From positions 62,001 to 126,000 of the forward strand of contig JAUNDE010000001.1 in assembly GCA_030526265.1 (NCBI GenBank): a stretch of DNA of 64,000 bases, written 5' to 3'. Position numbers and translations under genes: made by a program. How positions within the stretch are numbered: the first letter of the stretch is position 1; each line of letters opens with the position of its first letter. The stretch is from Eubacteriales bacterium. GTDB taxonomy: Bacteria > Bacillota > Clostridia > Lachnospirales > Lachnospiraceae. Below are positions 17,881 through 28,319 of this stretch, piece by piece. The notes below the pieces were generated by a model. It made no database searches. It was not told the origin of the DNA and was given only the letters and a program-made list of their open reading frames with translations.

Positions 17881-18869
17881 TAACTCTCTTTTCTTCCACT
17901 CATAAATTCTACGAATTGACCGGTTCCTATCGCCACAACATTCATTGGATTCTCCGCCGTCATCGTATTGATCCCGGTTCTTTCCTCAATCAGTTCCTCA
18001 AGACCGCGAAGCATTGCGCCACCTCCGGTCAGAACGATTCCTCTGTCAAGGATATCTGCCGAAAGTTCCGGCGGTGTTTTTTCCAGTACACTCATAACCG
18101 CTTCCACGATCTGACCTGTCGTCTCGCGAAGAGCCGACTCTGTCTCCGACGACGTGATCGTAATTGTTTTCGGAAGTCCGGTCATAAGATCTCGGCCGCG
18201 CACTTCCATCACTTCTTCTTCAATCAGCGGATATGTTGTCCCGATCTTGATCTTGATATCTTCTGCTGTCCGTTCCCCGATGAGAAGATTATGTTTTTTT
18301 CTGACATATCGAACGATCGCATCATCAAAATTGTCTCCTGCGATCTTGATCGACTTATTTACAACCGTCCCTCCAAGAGAAATAACTGCAACATCTGTAG
18401 TTCCTCCCCCGATATCAACGATCATATTGCCGCATGGTTTTGAGATATCGATCCCCGCTCCGATCGCTGCCGCAACCGGCTCTTCGATCAGACGTACTTC
18501 TCTGGCGCCTGCCGCATAGGTTGCTTCTTCGACAGCTTTTCTTTCCACCTCTGTCACACCACTTGGCACACAGATACTGATACGTGGCTTGCTGAACGTC
18601 CTTCTGCCCAGAGATTTCTGAACAAAATATTTGATCATTTTTTCTGTAACTGTATAATCAGAGATCACACCCTGTCTCAAAGGCCGTACTGCGATAATAT
18701 TTCCCGGTGTTCTTCCGAGCATCAGTCTTGCCTCTTCACCGATCGCCTTGATCGTATTCAAATCTCTGTCAAAGGCAACCACTGAAGGTTCTTTCAAAAT
18801 AACACCTTTTCCTTTGACATACACGAGAACACTGGCTGTTCCCAAATCTATTCCAATATCAACTGCCAT
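17880..18869 (-). CDS. mreB: MreB actin-like rod-shape protein
   Basis: 329 residues. The actin-family phosphate-1 motif DIGIDLGTASVLVYV, phosphate-2 motif MIVDIGGGTTDVAVIS and adenosine motif GIVLTGGGAMLRGL are all present. It forms membrane-bound filaments that guide lateral wall synthesis. There is no mreC/mreD next to it, so it may be one of several MreB paralogs (MreBH/Mbl type). It lies between uvrA and recD2 and has its own promoter. Confidence 0.94.
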   Translation of the reverse strand: MAVDIGIDLGTASVLVYVKGKGVILKEPSVVAFDRDLNTIKAIGEEARLMLGRTPGNIIAVRPLRQGVISDYTVTEKMIKYFVQKSLGRRTFSKPRISICVPSGVTEVERKAVEEATYAAGAREVRLIEEPVAAAIGAGIDISKPCGNMIVDIGGGTTDVAVISLGGTVVNKSIKIAGDNFDDAIVRYVRKKHNLLIGERTAEDIKIKIGTTYPLIEEEVMEVRGRDLMTGLPKTITITSSETESALRETTGQIVEAVMSVLEKTPPELSADILDRGIVLTGGGAMLRGLEELIEERTGINTMTAENPMNVVAIGTGQFVEFMSGRKES

Positions 18870-18904
18870 TTTTACATGCTCCCCCTTCGTAGGTAGTATC
18901 TCTC

Positions 18905-18933
18905 ATTATATTAAACTTTATGACTTATGAAAA
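18905..18933 (-). promoter_or_regulatory. promoter of mreB-recD2-comF
   Basis: Minus strand: TTTTCA (18928-18933), 17 bp, TATAAT (18905-18910). The -35 box is weak and lies in the end of uvrA; the -10 is consensus. Confidence 0.5.
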
Positions 18934-21776
18934 GGCTTTTTTAGTACCATGTCGATATATTTTCCGGTGTAAGATACCGGGTTCGCGGCGACTTCCTCCG
19001 GCGTACCCTTAGCGATCACGATACCTCCTCCGTCTCCGCCTTCCGGTCCGATATCAATGATATAATCAGCTGTCTTGATGACATCCAGATTATGCTCGAT
19101 CACGACAACGGTATTGCCATCTGATGCAAGACGTTTCAAAATCTCCGTCAGCTTGTGTACATCCGCAAAATGAAGACCGGTCGTAGGTTCATCCAGAATG
19201 TAGATTGTCTTTCCTGTACTTCGTTTGCTGAGCTCTGTCGCAAGCTTGATTCTCTGCGCCTCTCCGCCGGACAATGTCGTTGACGGCTGTCCAAGTTTGA
19301 GATAAGAAAGGCCGACATCATATAATGTCTCGATCTTTCTTCGGATGGAAGGTACATTCTCAAAGAACTCCAGCGCCTCTTCCACAGTCATGTTTAATAC
19401 GTCGTAGATACTTTTCCCTTTGTAATGTACTTCCAAAGTCTCTCGATTATACCTTTTTCCTCCACAAACTTCACAAGGCACATAAACATCAGGCAGGAAA
19501 TGCATCTCGATCTTTATGATACCGTCTCCGGAACATGCCTCACATCTTCCACCTTTTACATTAAAGCTGAAACGTCCTTTTTTGTATCCGCGTTCCTTTG
19601 CATCCTGCGTCGCAGCGAACAGATCACGAATCTGATCAAATACTCCTGTATATGTTGCCGGGTTCGATCTCGGCGTACGCCCGATCGGTGACTGGTCGAT
19701 CGCAATGATCTTATCCAGCTGCTCGGTTCCTTCTATCTTTGTATGTTTACCCGGTATTGTCCTTGCACGGTTCAGCTTCTTTGCAAGATACTTGTAAAGA
19801 ATTTCATTTACAAGTGAGCTTTTTCCGGACCCGGACACACCTGTAACGCACGTCATCACACCAAGAGGGAATTCCACGTCGATATTCTTCAGATTGTTTT
19901 CTCTTGCGCCAAAGACTTTCAGCCAGCCATTAGGCTGTCTTCGTTCTTTCGGAACCGGAATGCAGATCTTACCGCTCAGGTATGCACCTGTGATGGAATC
20001 TTCGCACGCCATGATCTCCTGTGCAGTTCCCTGTGCAATGATCTCTCCACCGTGTTCTCCCGCGCCCGGACCGATATCAACGATATGATCTGCTGCAAAC
20101 ATGGTGTCCTCATCATGTTCGACAACGATCACTGTATTGCCAAGATCGCGCAGATGCATCAATGTTCCAAGCAGCTTATCATTATCTCTCTGATGAAGGC
20201 CAATGCTTGGCTCATCCAGAATATATGCCACACCAACGAGCCCGGAGCCAATCTGGGTGGCAAGACGGATTCGCTGCGCCTCTCCTCCAGACAGCGTTCC
20301 CGTTGCTCTTGAAAGAGTCAGGTAATCAAGGCCAACATCTAACAGAAACTGAAGCCTTGCCTTGATCTCCTTCAGGATCTGGTCACCGATCAGATGCTGC
20401 TGATTCGTCAGCTCCAGATCATTGAAGAAGTTTAACACCTTCCCGATCGAATAATTTGTCACTTCTGCGATATTACGGTCGCCGACTGTAACTGCAAGCG
20501 AATTCGTCTTTAAACGCTGGCCCTTACATGTACGACACGGTGTGAATCTCATATATTCTTCATACTCCGCCTTTGAAGACTCGGAATATGTCTCCCTGTA
20601 CCTGCGCTCTACATTTTTTATGATGCCTTCAAATTCAACATCATAAAACCCCTCTCCGCGCTGACCGACATAATGGACATTTATTGTTTTCCCATTCGTC
20701 CCATGAATCAAAACATCATGAATTTCCTTCGAATACTCTTCAAACGGCGTGTCCAAAGAGAAATTATATTCTTTACTCAGCGCTTCTAGTATTGCTCTTG
20801 TAAAACTTCCCTCTTTATTTGCAGACTGCCATCCCATTACAGCGATCGCTCCCTGATTGATGCTGAGACTCTTATCAGGAATAATCAGGTCTTCATCAAA
20901 TTCCATCTTGTATCCTAGACCGAAGCAATCCGGACACGCGCCAAACGGATTGTTGAATGAGAAACTTCTCGGTTCGATCTCCTCAATGCTGATCCCACAG
21001 TCAGGACACGAAAAGCTCTGACTGAAGTTCACGGGCTCACCGCCAATGACATCTACGATCATAAGTCCTTCTGCGAGATGCAGTACATTCTCCACCGAGT
21101 CTGTCAGACGTTTTTCAATGCCTGGCTTTACTTTCAAACGGTCAACAACAACCTCGATATTGTGCTTGATATTCTTGTCCAGATTGATCTCTTCAGATAG
21201 TTCATACATGTTTCCATCGATTCTGACGCGGACATATCCGCTTTTCTTCGTTCGTTCCAGAAGCTTCGCATGCGTTCCTTTCCGCCCTCTTACAACCGGG
21301 GCAAGAAGTTGAATTCTGCTTCCTTCTTCCAGCTCCAGTATCTGATCAACCATCTGGTCTACTGTCTGTTTATGAATTTCCTTTCCACAGTTCGGACAAT
21401 GTGGAATGCCGATCCTTGCATACAGCAGACGCATATAATCATAAATTTCTGTCACTGTACCAACTGTTGATCTTGGATTTTTATTCGTAGATTTCTGATC
21501 GATCGAAATTGCAGGTGACAGTCCTTCAATGCTCTCGACATTTGGTTTTTCCATCTGTCCAAGGAACATTCTTGCATAGGAAGAAAGCGATTCCATATAT
21601 CTGCGCTGTCCCTCTGCATAGATCGTATCAAATGCAAGAGATGATTTACCGGAGCCGGATAGTCCGGTAAGAACGACCAGTTCATCTCTCGGAATATTCA
21701 GGCTGACATTTTTCAGATTGTGCTCATTTGCCCCGCGGATCTTAATATAATTCTTTGTGTCTTTTACTTTGTTCAT
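18918..21776 (-). CDS. uvrA: excinuclease ABC subunit A
   Basis: 952 residues. It has two ABC ATPase modules (Walker [13 protein letters not shown] and [12 protein letters not shown]; signatures [12 protein letters not shown] and [12 protein letters not shown]) and zinc-binding cysteine pairs ([19 protein letters not shown]). UvrA finds distorted DNA and loads UvrB in nucleotide excision repair. The ATG follows AAGGGA. uvrB lies immediately upstream, separated by a short terminator, and uvrC is 31 kb away. I saw no SOS box of the GAAC-N4-GTTC type in front. Confidence 0.97.
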   Translation of the reverse strand: MNKVKDTKNYIKIRGANEHNLKNVSLNIPRDELVVLTGLSGSGKSSLAFDTIYAEGQRRYMESLSSYARMFLGQMEKPNVESIEGLSPAISIDQKSTNKNPRSTVGTVTEIYDYMRLLYARIGIPHCPNCGKEIHKQTVDQMVDQILELEEGSRIQLLAPVVRGRKGTHAKLLERTKKSGYVRVRIDGNMYELSEEINLDKNIKHNIEVVVDRLKVKPGIEKRLTDSVENVLHLAEGLMIVDVIGGEPVNFSQSFSCPDCGISIEEIEPRSFSFNNPFGACPDCFGLGYKMEFDEDLIIPDKSLSINQGAIAVMGWQSANKEGSFTRAILEALSKEYNFSLDTPFEEYSKEIHDVLIHGTNGKTINVHYVGQRGEGFYDVEFEGIIKNVERRYRETYSESSKAEYEEYMRFTPCRTCKGQRLKTNSLAVTVGDRNIAEVTNYSIGKVLNFFNDLELTNQQHLIGDQILKEIKARLQFLLDVGLDYLTLSRATGTLSGGEAQRIRLATQIGSGLVGVAYILDEPSIGLHQRDNDKLLGTLMHLRDLGNTVIVVEHDEDTMFAADHIVDIGPGAGEHGGEIIAQGTAQEIMACEDSITGAYLSGKICIPVPKERRQPNGWLKVFGARENNLKNIDVEFPLGVMTCVTGVSGSGKSSLVNEILYKYLAKKLNRARTIPGKHTKIEGTEQLDKIIAIDQSPIGRTPRSNPATYTGVFDQIRDLFAATQDAKERGYKKGRFSFNVKGGRCEACSGDGIIKIEMHFLPDVYVPCEVCGGKRYNRETLEVHYKGKSIYDVLNMTVEEALEFFENVPSIRRKIETLYDVGLSYLKLGQPSTTLSGGEAQRIKLATELSKRSTGKTIYILDEPTTGLHFADVHKLTEILKRLASDGNTVVVIEHNLDVIKTADYIIDIGPEGGDGGGIVIAKGTPEEVAANPVSYTGKYIDMVLKKPFHKS

Positions 21777-21833
21777 TCAGTTTCCCTTCTAATAAGTACT
21801 ACCTATCTCCTGTTTTTTGCCTATTCCATTCTA

Positions 21834-21858
21834 AGAGAAAAACAGCTCCTGTGAGCCG
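21834..21858 (-). terminator. short terminator between uvrB and uvrA
   Basis: Minus strand: CGGCTC, loop ACAG, GAGCTG (six pairs, one G-U), then TTTTTCTC. It is short, so read-through into uvrA is plausible. Confidence 0.55.
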
Positions 21859-21871
21859 CAAATCTCATGAA

Positions 21872-23854
21872 TTATAATTCCTGTAATTGTTTCTTTAATT
21901 CCGTCATCTTATCACGCAATTCAGCCGCCGCCTCGAAGTTAAGCTCTGCCGCAGCCTTCTTCATCTGTTTTGTGATATCTTTTATCAGCTTCTCCAGTTC
22001 TTCTCTGCTCATAGACTCAGGATCCTTCTCCATACGAAGCTCTTCTGCAGCAACTTTTCTCGAAATCGTGATCAGATCCCTTACCGATTTACGGATCGAC
22101 TGCGGCGTGATGCCATGTTCCTCATTGTATTTCATCTGAATCTCGCGACGACGTTTCGTCTCATCGAGCGTCTGTTTCATGGAATCCGTGATCGTATCTG
22201 CATACATGATAACATGTCCTTCTGCATTTCTGGCAGCACGTCCTACCGTCTGGATCAAGGAAGTGGCAGAACGAAGGAACCCTTCTTTATCTGCATCGAG
22301 GATCACAACAAGCGAGATCTCCGGGATATCAAGTCCTTCTCTCAAAAGATTGATTCCGACAAGAACGTCAAATACATCCAGACGCATATCGCGCACGATC
22401 TCAGCTCGTTCCAGTGTGTCAATATCTGAATGAAGATATCGAACTCTGATACCGACCTCGCGCATGTAATCAGTCAGGTCTTCTGCCATTCGTTTCGTCA
22501 GAGTTGTAATCAATATCTTGTTTTTCTTCGCGATCTCTTTGTTCACTTCCCCGATCAGATCATCGATCTGTCCATGAACCGGTCTCACTTCAATCTCCGG
22601 ATCCAGAAGCCCTGTCGGTCTGATCACCTGCTCAGTGCGCAGAAGTTCATTGCGCTCTTCATATGGTCCCGGTGTCGCAGATACGAAAAGGACCTGATTG
22701 ATCTTGCTCTCAAATTCACCAAAACTGAGTGGACGGTTATCCAGCGCCGACGGCAGACGAAACCCATAATTCACGAGTGTCCGCTTTCTTGACTGGTCAC
22801 CATGATACATTCCGCCGATCTGAGGAATCGTCATATGAGACTCATCGATCATCAGAATGAAATCGTCCGGGAAATAATCGATCAGTGTATGCGGTGCTTC
22901 CCCAGGAGCCAGTCCGGTCAGATGTCTCGAATAATTCTCAATACCGGAACAGAATCCTGTTTCTCGAAGCATCTCGATATCAAAATTCGTTCTTTCAGAT
23001 ATGCGCTGTGCTTCCAGCAGTTTATCCTCTCGTTTAAAGAAATTTATTTGTTGCTCAAGTTCTATTTCAATATCATTTATTGCGCGATTCATATTTTCTT
23101 TCGAAACAACATAATGCGATGCAGGGAAAATGGCAACATGCTTCAGATCGTCTTTGATCTCGCCGGTCAACACATCTATCTCTGTAATTCTGTCCACTTC
23201 ATCACCAAAAAATTCAACACGGATCGCAGATTCTCCAGATCCCGCAGGGAACACCTCCAGAACATCTCCATGAACACGAAATGTACCACGATGAAAATCC
23301 ATCTCATTGCGGTCGTACTGAATATCGATCAGCTTACGGATCACATCATCCCGGTCCTTTTCCATTCCCGGACGAAGCGAGATAACCATGTCCTGATAAT
23401 CGATCGGAGAACCAAGTCCGTAGATACAGGAAACACTGGCTATGATGATGACATCTCTTCGTTCCGAAAGTGCTGCCGTAGCCGAGTGGCGAAGTTTATC
23501 GATCTCGTCGTTGATCGATGAATCTTTCGCTATATAAGTATCGGAAGACGGCACATATGCTTCCGGCTGATAATAGTCGTAGTAGGACACAAAATACTCC
23601 ACTGCGTTATTGGGGAAGAATTCTTTAAATTCACCATACAACTGCGCTGCAAGGGTCTTATTATGCGCTATGATCAGCGTTGGTTTATTCAATTGCTGGA
23701 TAACATTTGCCATCGTAAAAGTCTTACCGGAGCCGGTGACACCGAGAAGTGTCTGGCACTGGTTTCCTTCTTTAAAGCCTTTTACCAATTGTTCGATCGC
23801 CTGCGGCTGATCGCCGGTCGGGGCGTATTCTGATACTAATTCAAAATGATCCAT
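21872..23854 (-). CDS. uvrB: excinuclease ABC subunit B
   Basis: 660 residues. Walker [15 protein letters not shown], the beta-hairpin element [12 protein letters not shown], Walker B MIDESHMT, helicase motif QTVGRAARN and a C-terminal UVR domain ([18 protein letters not shown]) that contacts UvrC are present. UvrB verifies the lesion and positions UvrC for incision. The ATG follows AGGAGG. The upstream region contains a 70-bp insert between duplicated extended -10 elements. Confidence 0.97.
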   Translation of the reverse strand: MDHFELVSEYAPTGDQPQAIEQLVKGFKEGNQCQTLLGVTGSGKTFTMANVIQQLNKPTLIIAHNKTLAAQLYGEFKEFFPNNAVEYFVSYYDYYQPEAYVPSSDTYIAKDSSINDEIDKLRHSATAALSERRDVIIIASVSCIYGLGSPIDYQDMVISLRPGMEKDRDDVIRKLIDIQYDRNEMDFHRGTFRVHGDVLEVFPAGSGESAIRVEFFGDEVDRITEIDVLTGEIKDDLKHVAIFPASHYVVSKENMNRAINDIEIELEQQINFFKREDKLLEAQRISERTNFDIEMLRETGFCSGIENYSRHLTGLAPGEAPHTLIDYFPDDFILMIDESHMTIPQIGGMYHGDQSRKRTLVNYGFRLPSALDNRPLSFGEFESKINQVLFVSATPGPYEERNELLRTEQVIRPTGLLDPEIEVRPVHGQIDDLIGEVNKEIAKKNKILITTLTKRMAEDLTDYMREVGIRVRYLHSDIDTLERAEIVRDMRLDVFDVLVGINLLREGLDIPEISLVVILDADKEGFLRSATSLIQTVGRAARNAEGHVIMYADTITDSMKQTLDETKRRREIQMKYNEEHGITPQSIRKSVRDLITISRKVAAEELRMEKDPESMSREELEKLIKDITKQMKKAAAELNFEAAAELRDKMTELKKQLQEL

Positions 23855-23894
23855 GAAATCCTCCTATGAATCTGTTATCTGCATTTTCTGTTGC

Positions 23895-23984
23895 CATTAT
23901 ATCAGCTCGGCTGATGCCTCGCTGTGGCCATTCGTTATATGTCGGTGTCCGCCAGCGCACACCTCCGCATGACTCATTATATCA
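23895..23984 (-). promoter_or_regulatory. uvrB promoter region with duplicated extended -10 element
   Basis: TGATATAATG occurs twice on the minus strand (23895-23904 and 23975-23984), each an extended -10 box. No good -35 is seen for either. Between them are 70 bp of G+C-rich DNA (43 of 70 by hand count) with imperfect palindromes, and ATCAGC-CGA-GCTGAT sits next to the proximal box. Confidence 0.55.
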
Positions 23985-23997
23985 AAAGATAAAATAA

Positions 23998-24031
23998 AAG
24001 TACAGAACAACCGAATGTTTGTTCTGTACTT
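23998..24031. terminator. terminator of the AI-2E permease gene
   Basis: Arms AAGTACAGAACAA (23998-24010) and TTGTTCTGTACTT (24019-24031) form a perfect 13-bp stem. On the minus strand TTATTTTATC follows. It starts 10 bp after the permease stop codon. Confidence 0.85.
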
Positions 24032-24041
24032 CTTTTCTCTT

Positions 24042-25184
24042 CTATCCCCGGTCTCTCAGACTCAGGATTCCTTCCACCAGTATTTTCACATCATCCAGTA
24101 TGTAATCGAACGCCCCTGCCTTATACAGATTGAGCACGATCAGCCCAATCGGTACCGCGAAGATCATTCCAAGTACACTTCCAAGCCGGTATCCCAGATA
24201 CAGAAGGAACAGCGTATAAAGTGGATTCAGTCCCATACTGTCGCCTACCAGTTTCGGCTGGATCAGCTGTCTGACGAGCTGTGTTACGCCGTAGATTACG
24301 ATCAGCGCGATCGCCACTTTATAATTTCCGACCAGAAATTTATAAATCGCCCATGGGATCAGCGCTGTTCCTGTTCCGAAAAACGGAAGCAGATCCAGAA
24401 GTGCGATGGCAAGTGCCAGCAATACTGAAAAATGTATCTGAAGCAGCGTAAATCCAACCATCAGAATCGCAAACACTACGGTCATGATCTTGAACTGTGC
24501 TTTGAAATAACCGCCCAGGGCATATTTCAGATTGTCTGCCACCATCGTCATGCGGCTGGTAATCGGCTCCGGCACGACCCTTTTTGCCCACGCGCTCAGC
24601 ATTTCCTTATCCGAGACAAAGAAATATGCAGAAACAAATGCAACGATCGTTCCGATCAGTACAGATGGAATTCTTTTTGCCATATTTCCTGCAACTTCAA
24701 TCGTCGGTTCGCTCATCTGTCCAATAAGTGAACCCATTGTCTCATCCAGGTTCGCCATAAAGTTACTCCAGCTTTCCTGCGCCTGTGACGGAAGAAATGC
24801 AAAAATCTGAGAACACTTCTCTCCTATCTCGTGAAATCCACTTTCCAGATCCCTGTACATAGATGGAAAATTCCGTGTCAGTGTTATGATTTCTCCCCAC
24901 ATCCTGCTGACGATCAGATATATGGCTCCAATGCAGATACCGAGAACCAGAATAATAGTTATCGCTGATCCAAGCTTCTTCATGATCTTCAGCCTTTTTT
25001 CCAGGAATACGACCAACGGTCCGGCTATCACAGACAGAAGCCATCCGATCACAAACGGCATAAAGAAAAATGCCGCTTTCACACCAAGATAAATAAAGAT
25101 TACCGTAGCTGCAAGGCTGAAAAGAAGGCTCACCGCCACCTTCCAGTATGGTCTATGGTCTCCCATTTGTTCCTTCACGCTCAT
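24042..25184 (-). CDS. AI-2E family transporter (YtvI/PerM-type permease)
   Basis: 380 residues with about eight membrane helices. A paired helix at the N-terminus (about 15-55) is followed by a long amphipathic middle segment and a conserved C-terminal block containing LLDLLPFFGTGTALIPW, PKLVGDSMGLNPL and YRLGSVLGMIFAVPIG, typical of this family. Members are annotated as AI-2 exporters, but others act as ion or sodium/proton antiporters, so the substrate is unknown. GAGGTGA precedes the ATG. It is the last gene of the lon-engB run and is closed by a strong terminator. Confidence 0.87.
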   Translation of the reverse strand: MSVKEQMGDHRPYWKVAVSLLFSLAATVIFIYLGVKAAFFFMPFVIGWLLSVIAGPLVVFLEKRLKIMKKLGSAITIILVLGICIGAIYLIVSRMWGEIITLTRNFPSMYRDLESGFHEIGEKCSQIFAFLPSQAQESWSNFMANLDETMGSLIGQMSEPTIEVAGNMAKRIPSVLIGTIVAFVSAYFFVSDKEMLSAWAKRVVPEPITSRMTMVADNLKYALGGYFKAQFKIMTVVFAILMVGFTLLQIHFSVLLALAIALLDLLPFFGTGTALIPWAIYKFLVGNYKVAIALIVIYGVTQLVRQLIQPKLVGDSMGLNPLYTLFLLYLGYRLGSVLGMIFAVPIGLIVLNLYKAGAFDYILDDVKILVEGILSLRDRG

Positions 25185-25263
25185 AAAACTTCACCTCTGT
25201 TATTAATGGTCCAATATAATCCCCTCAGTCTGCCGTAATGTGATATTCCTCACTCTCAACGAA

Positions 25264-25869
25264 TTATGCTTCTTCTTTTTCAGTCAGTCCACAGACTTCT
25301 TCTGCAATACTCCAGATCTCATCTCTTCCCTGTTTTGTCACAGATGAGAAAGGAATCACGATCGTACCCGGAATAAGATTCAGCCCCTGCTTCACGACCT
25401 TCACCTGCTTCTGAATCTGACTCCTCTTGATCTTATCAAGCTTTGTCGCAATGATGATCGGATGATATCCCTGTTCGATGATCCACTCATACATCATTTT
25501 ATCGTTTGCCGACGGAGCATGGCGGATATCGATCAGGAGAAATACTGCCTTCAACTGTTTTGAGCTGTTCAGATATCGCTCGATCATTTTTCCCCATTTC
25601 TGTTTTTCCTGCTCCGAAACTTTCGCATATCCATATCCAGGCAGATCTACAAGATACAATTCCCTGTTGATATTGTAAAAATTGATCGTCTGCGTCTTTC
25701 CAGGTGTTGCAGATGTTCTCGCAAATGATTTGCGGTTCATTAATGCATTGATAAGTGATGATTTTCCAACATTTGATTTTCCTGCGAAAGCGATTTCCGG
25801 GAGAGTATTCTCAGGAAGTGTGCTCGCGATTCCGCACACTGTCTCCAACTCAATATTTTTAATAATCAT
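25264..25869 (-). CDS. engB: ribosome biogenesis GTPase EngB/YsxC
   Basis: 201 residues. The G1 motif GKSNVGKSSLINAL, a TPGKTQTINFY switch, G3 DLPGYGY and G4 TKLDK are present. EngB is an essential GTPase for assembly of the large ribosomal subunit. It starts 12 bp after lon, an order conserved in many Firmicutes, so it is very probably cotranscribed with it. Confidence 0.95.
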   Translation of the reverse strand: MIIKNIELETVCGIASTLPENTLPEIAFAGKSNVGKSSLINALMNRKSFARTSATPGKTQTINFYNINRELYLVDLPGYGYAKVSEQEKQKWGKMIERYLNSSKQLKAVFLLIDIRHAPSANDKMMYEWIIEQGYHPIIIATKLDKIKRSQIQKQVKVVKQGLNLIPGTIVIPFSSVTKQGRDEIWSIAEEVCGLTEKEEA

Positions 25870-25881
25870 AACTTCATCCTC

Positions 25882-28227
25882 CTATGATACAAAAGCGACC
25901 TTCAGAACCTCTTCCATCTTCGAAACCGGAATGATCTCGAGCCCTTTTGTAATCTCACTTGACAGTTCTTCGACATCTCTTACATTCTTTTCCGGAATCA
26001 ATACCGTTTTCATGCCTGCATCTTTCGCCGCAAGCAGTTTTTCTTTCAAGCCTCCGATCGGCAGGACGCGGCCTCTCAGTGTGATCTCTCCGGTCATCGC
26101 AACATCTGCCCGCACTTTATGTTCTGTCACGGCAGAAAGCATCGCTGTCGCCATTGTAATTCCGGCAGAGGGACCGTCCTTTGGCACGGCTCCCTCCGGG
26201 ATGTGAATATGGATATCGTGTTTTGCGAAGAAATCATCTTCAATATGATAAAGCTGTCCCACAGAACGGATATAGCTGATTCCTGTTCTGGCGGACTCTT
26301 TCATTACATCTCCAAGCTGGCCGGTAAGAATGACCTCACCTTTTCCAGGCATAACATTTACTTCTATCTGTAGTGTATCTCCTCCTACGCTCGTCCATGC
26401 AAGTCCGCGCACAATTCCTACTTCATCTGTCAGATTTGCCATCTCATAAGAATACTTCTCTTTTCCAAGATATTTGTGCAGATTTGTTTCTGTTACACGG
26501 ATTTTCTTTTTCTCGGACAGACCACTTTCCAGAATCTCTCTGGCTGCTTTACGGCAAATATCCCCGATCTTTCTTTCAAGCTGGCGCACACCGGCTTCCT
26601 TTGTATAATTTCTTGCCATTTTCCAGACAGCGCCCTTGCTGATGGATAGCTGTTCCGGTTTAATTCCGTTCTTTTCAAGCTGTTTTGGAATCAGATGTTC
26701 CATCGCAATATGAAGTTTTTCGTTTTCTGTATAACTGCTGATCTCAATGACTTCCATACGATCAAGAAGTGGTCTTGGAATCGTCTGAAGTGAGTTCGCT
26801 GTTGTCACGAACAATACCTCTGAAAGATCTATCGGAACTTCCAGATAGTGATCACGGAATTTCACATTCTGTTCACTGTCAAGTACTTCAAGAAGTGCTG
26901 AGAATGTATCACCTTTGTAGTCATTACTTACTTTATCAATCTCATCCAGAAGCATCAGCGGATTCTTCACACCTGCTGATTTCAGCCCGTTAGCGATACG
27001 TCCCGGCATTGCACCTACGTATGTTTTACGATGTCCGCGAATCTCCGCTTCGTCGCGGACACCACCGAGGGAAATACGGACATACGGCTTCTGAAGTGCC
27101 TTTGCAAGCGATTTTGCAATAGATGTCTTACCAGTTCCCGGAGGGCCTACAAGACAGAGGATTGGACTGTCTCCCTTCTTTGTAAGCGCCCGGACTGCAA
27201 GAAATTCAAGAACTCTTTCCTTCACTTTTTCGAGTCCATAATGCTCTTTATCAAGAATCTCTTTTGCAAATGCAATATCCTCAGAATCCTCTGCCACCTT
27301 ATCCCACGGCATCTCAAGCATCGTTTCAATGTAAGTGCGGATCACTCCGCTCTCAGCAGGACTGTTCATAGAACTTTTGAATCTTCCGATCTCTTTCTGA
27401 AGTTTTTCCTTCACTTCATCTGAAGCAGTCAGTTCATTCGTTTTCTCCATGAATTCTTCTGCATCAGAAATCGTATTTTCCTCTCCCAGTTCTTCACGGA
27501 TCTGTTTCAGCTGCTCACGCAAAATATAATCTCTCTGATGTTTATCAACACGCTCTTTTACCTTGGCCTGAATCTCCTCTTTGATATCCATGATCTGCAT
27601 TTCATTGATGATCTTAAATGTCAGCAGATCATATCGATTCAATACATCTGTTTCTCCAAGGATCTCCTGAAGATCTTTATAATCAAGAGGCACATTCGCA
27701 GAAATCGTATCGATCAGCTTTGGAAGTTCGCTGCAGTCATTGATCTGTCTGAGCATATCCTTCGGATATTTCGGATGCCGCTTGATATACTCAATATATA
27801 TTTCTTTCAAACCTCTGCACATCGCATTCACATTCAGATTATTTTCACTCTCTCCAAATGTTTCTTCGATTCGATTAATGTCTTCAAGTTCAGTGATATT
27901 TGCCCTCAAATACGGTTTATTATACTCCAGACCATCAAGCTGTGCTCTCTTTTCTCCGGATACCAGCACTCTCAAATAGTTCTTTGGCAGCTTGATGATC
28001 TGCTTGATCGAAGCAACTGTACCGATCGGATATACACTGTCGAAATCCGGTTCTTCAATATCAATATCTTTTTGTGTTGCAAGAAAAATCTTCTGACCTT
28101 CCTCTTCCATCGCTGCCTGAATTGCTTCAATCGATACCTCCCTACTCACATCAAAATGGACTACCATTTCCGGGAGTACTGTCATTCCGCGCAACGCAAC
28201 CATAGGAATATTTCTTTGTAAACTCAT
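25882..28227 (-). CDS. lon: ATP-dependent protease La (Lon)
   Basis: 781 residues. An N-terminal LON substrate domain (IPMVALRGMTVLPEMVVHF) is followed by a AAA+ module with Walker [15 protein letters not shown] and a C-terminal protease with the catalytic Ser in PKDGPSAGITM. Lon degrades damaged and regulatory proteins. The gene follows clpX after a terminator, so it may be expressed both by read-through and independently; no clear promoter was found in the short gap. The GGAGAG site precedes the ATG. Confidence 0.96.
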   Translation of the reverse strand: MSLQRNIPMVALRGMTVLPEMVVHFDVSREVSIEAIQAAMEEEGQKIFLATQKDIDIEEPDFDSVYPIGTVASIKQIIKLPKNYLRVLVSGEKRAQLDGLEYNKPYLRANITELEDINRIEETFGESENNLNVNAMCRGLKEIYIEYIKRHPKYPKDMLRQINDCSELPKLIDTISANVPLDYKDLQEILGETDVLNRYDLLTFKIINEMQIMDIKEEIQAKVKERVDKHQRDYILREQLKQIREELGEENTISDAEEFMEKTNELTASDEVKEKLQKEIGRFKSSMNSPAESGVIRTYIETMLEMPWDKVAEDSEDIAFAKEILDKEHYGLEKVKERVLEFLAVRALTKKGDSPILCLVGPPGTGKTSIAKSLAKALQKPYVRISLGGVRDEAEIRGHRKTYVGAMPGRIANGLKSAGVKNPLMLLDEIDKVSNDYKGDTFSALLEVLDSEQNVKFRDHYLEVPIDLSEVLFVTTANSLQTIPRPLLDRMEVIEISSYTENEKLHIAMEHLIPKQLEKNGIKPEQLSISKGAVWKMARNYTKEAGVRQLERKIGDICRKAAREILESGLSEKKKIRVTETNLHKYLGKEKYSYEMANLTDEVGIVRGLAWTSVGGDTLQIEVNVMPGKGEVILTGQLGDVMKESARTGISYIRSVGQLYHIEDDFFAKHDIHIHIPEGAVPKDGPSAGITMATAMLSAVTEHKVRADVAMTGEITLRGRVLPIGGLKEKLLAAKDAGMKTVLIPEKNVRDVEELSSEITKGLEIIPVSKMEEVLKVAFVS

Positions 28228-28248
28228 TTATTTCTCTCCTGTACAAAA

Positions 28249-28273
28249 GGGCGGAGTAATAATTCCTCCGCCC
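28249..28273 (-). terminator. terminator after clpX
   Basis: Minus strand: GGGCGGAG, a 9-nt loop, CTCCGCCC, then TTTTGT. It closes the tig-clpP-clpX transcript just before lon. Confidence 0.8.
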
Positions 28274-28319
28274 CTGATCTTTCCACATTTTAGATCGATT
28301 TTCTATTTCTCGTCCCTAC

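Noticed and set aside
22802..23521. 239-codon open frame on the plus strand
   Set aside because: It is antisense to uvrB, whose motifs are complete and in frame; composition is that of a shadow frame.
23855..24041. SOS (LexA) box expected before uvrB and uvrA
   Set aside because: No GAAC-N4-GTTC sequence was found; the only GAAC/GTTC pair is the stem of the terminator at 23998-24031.
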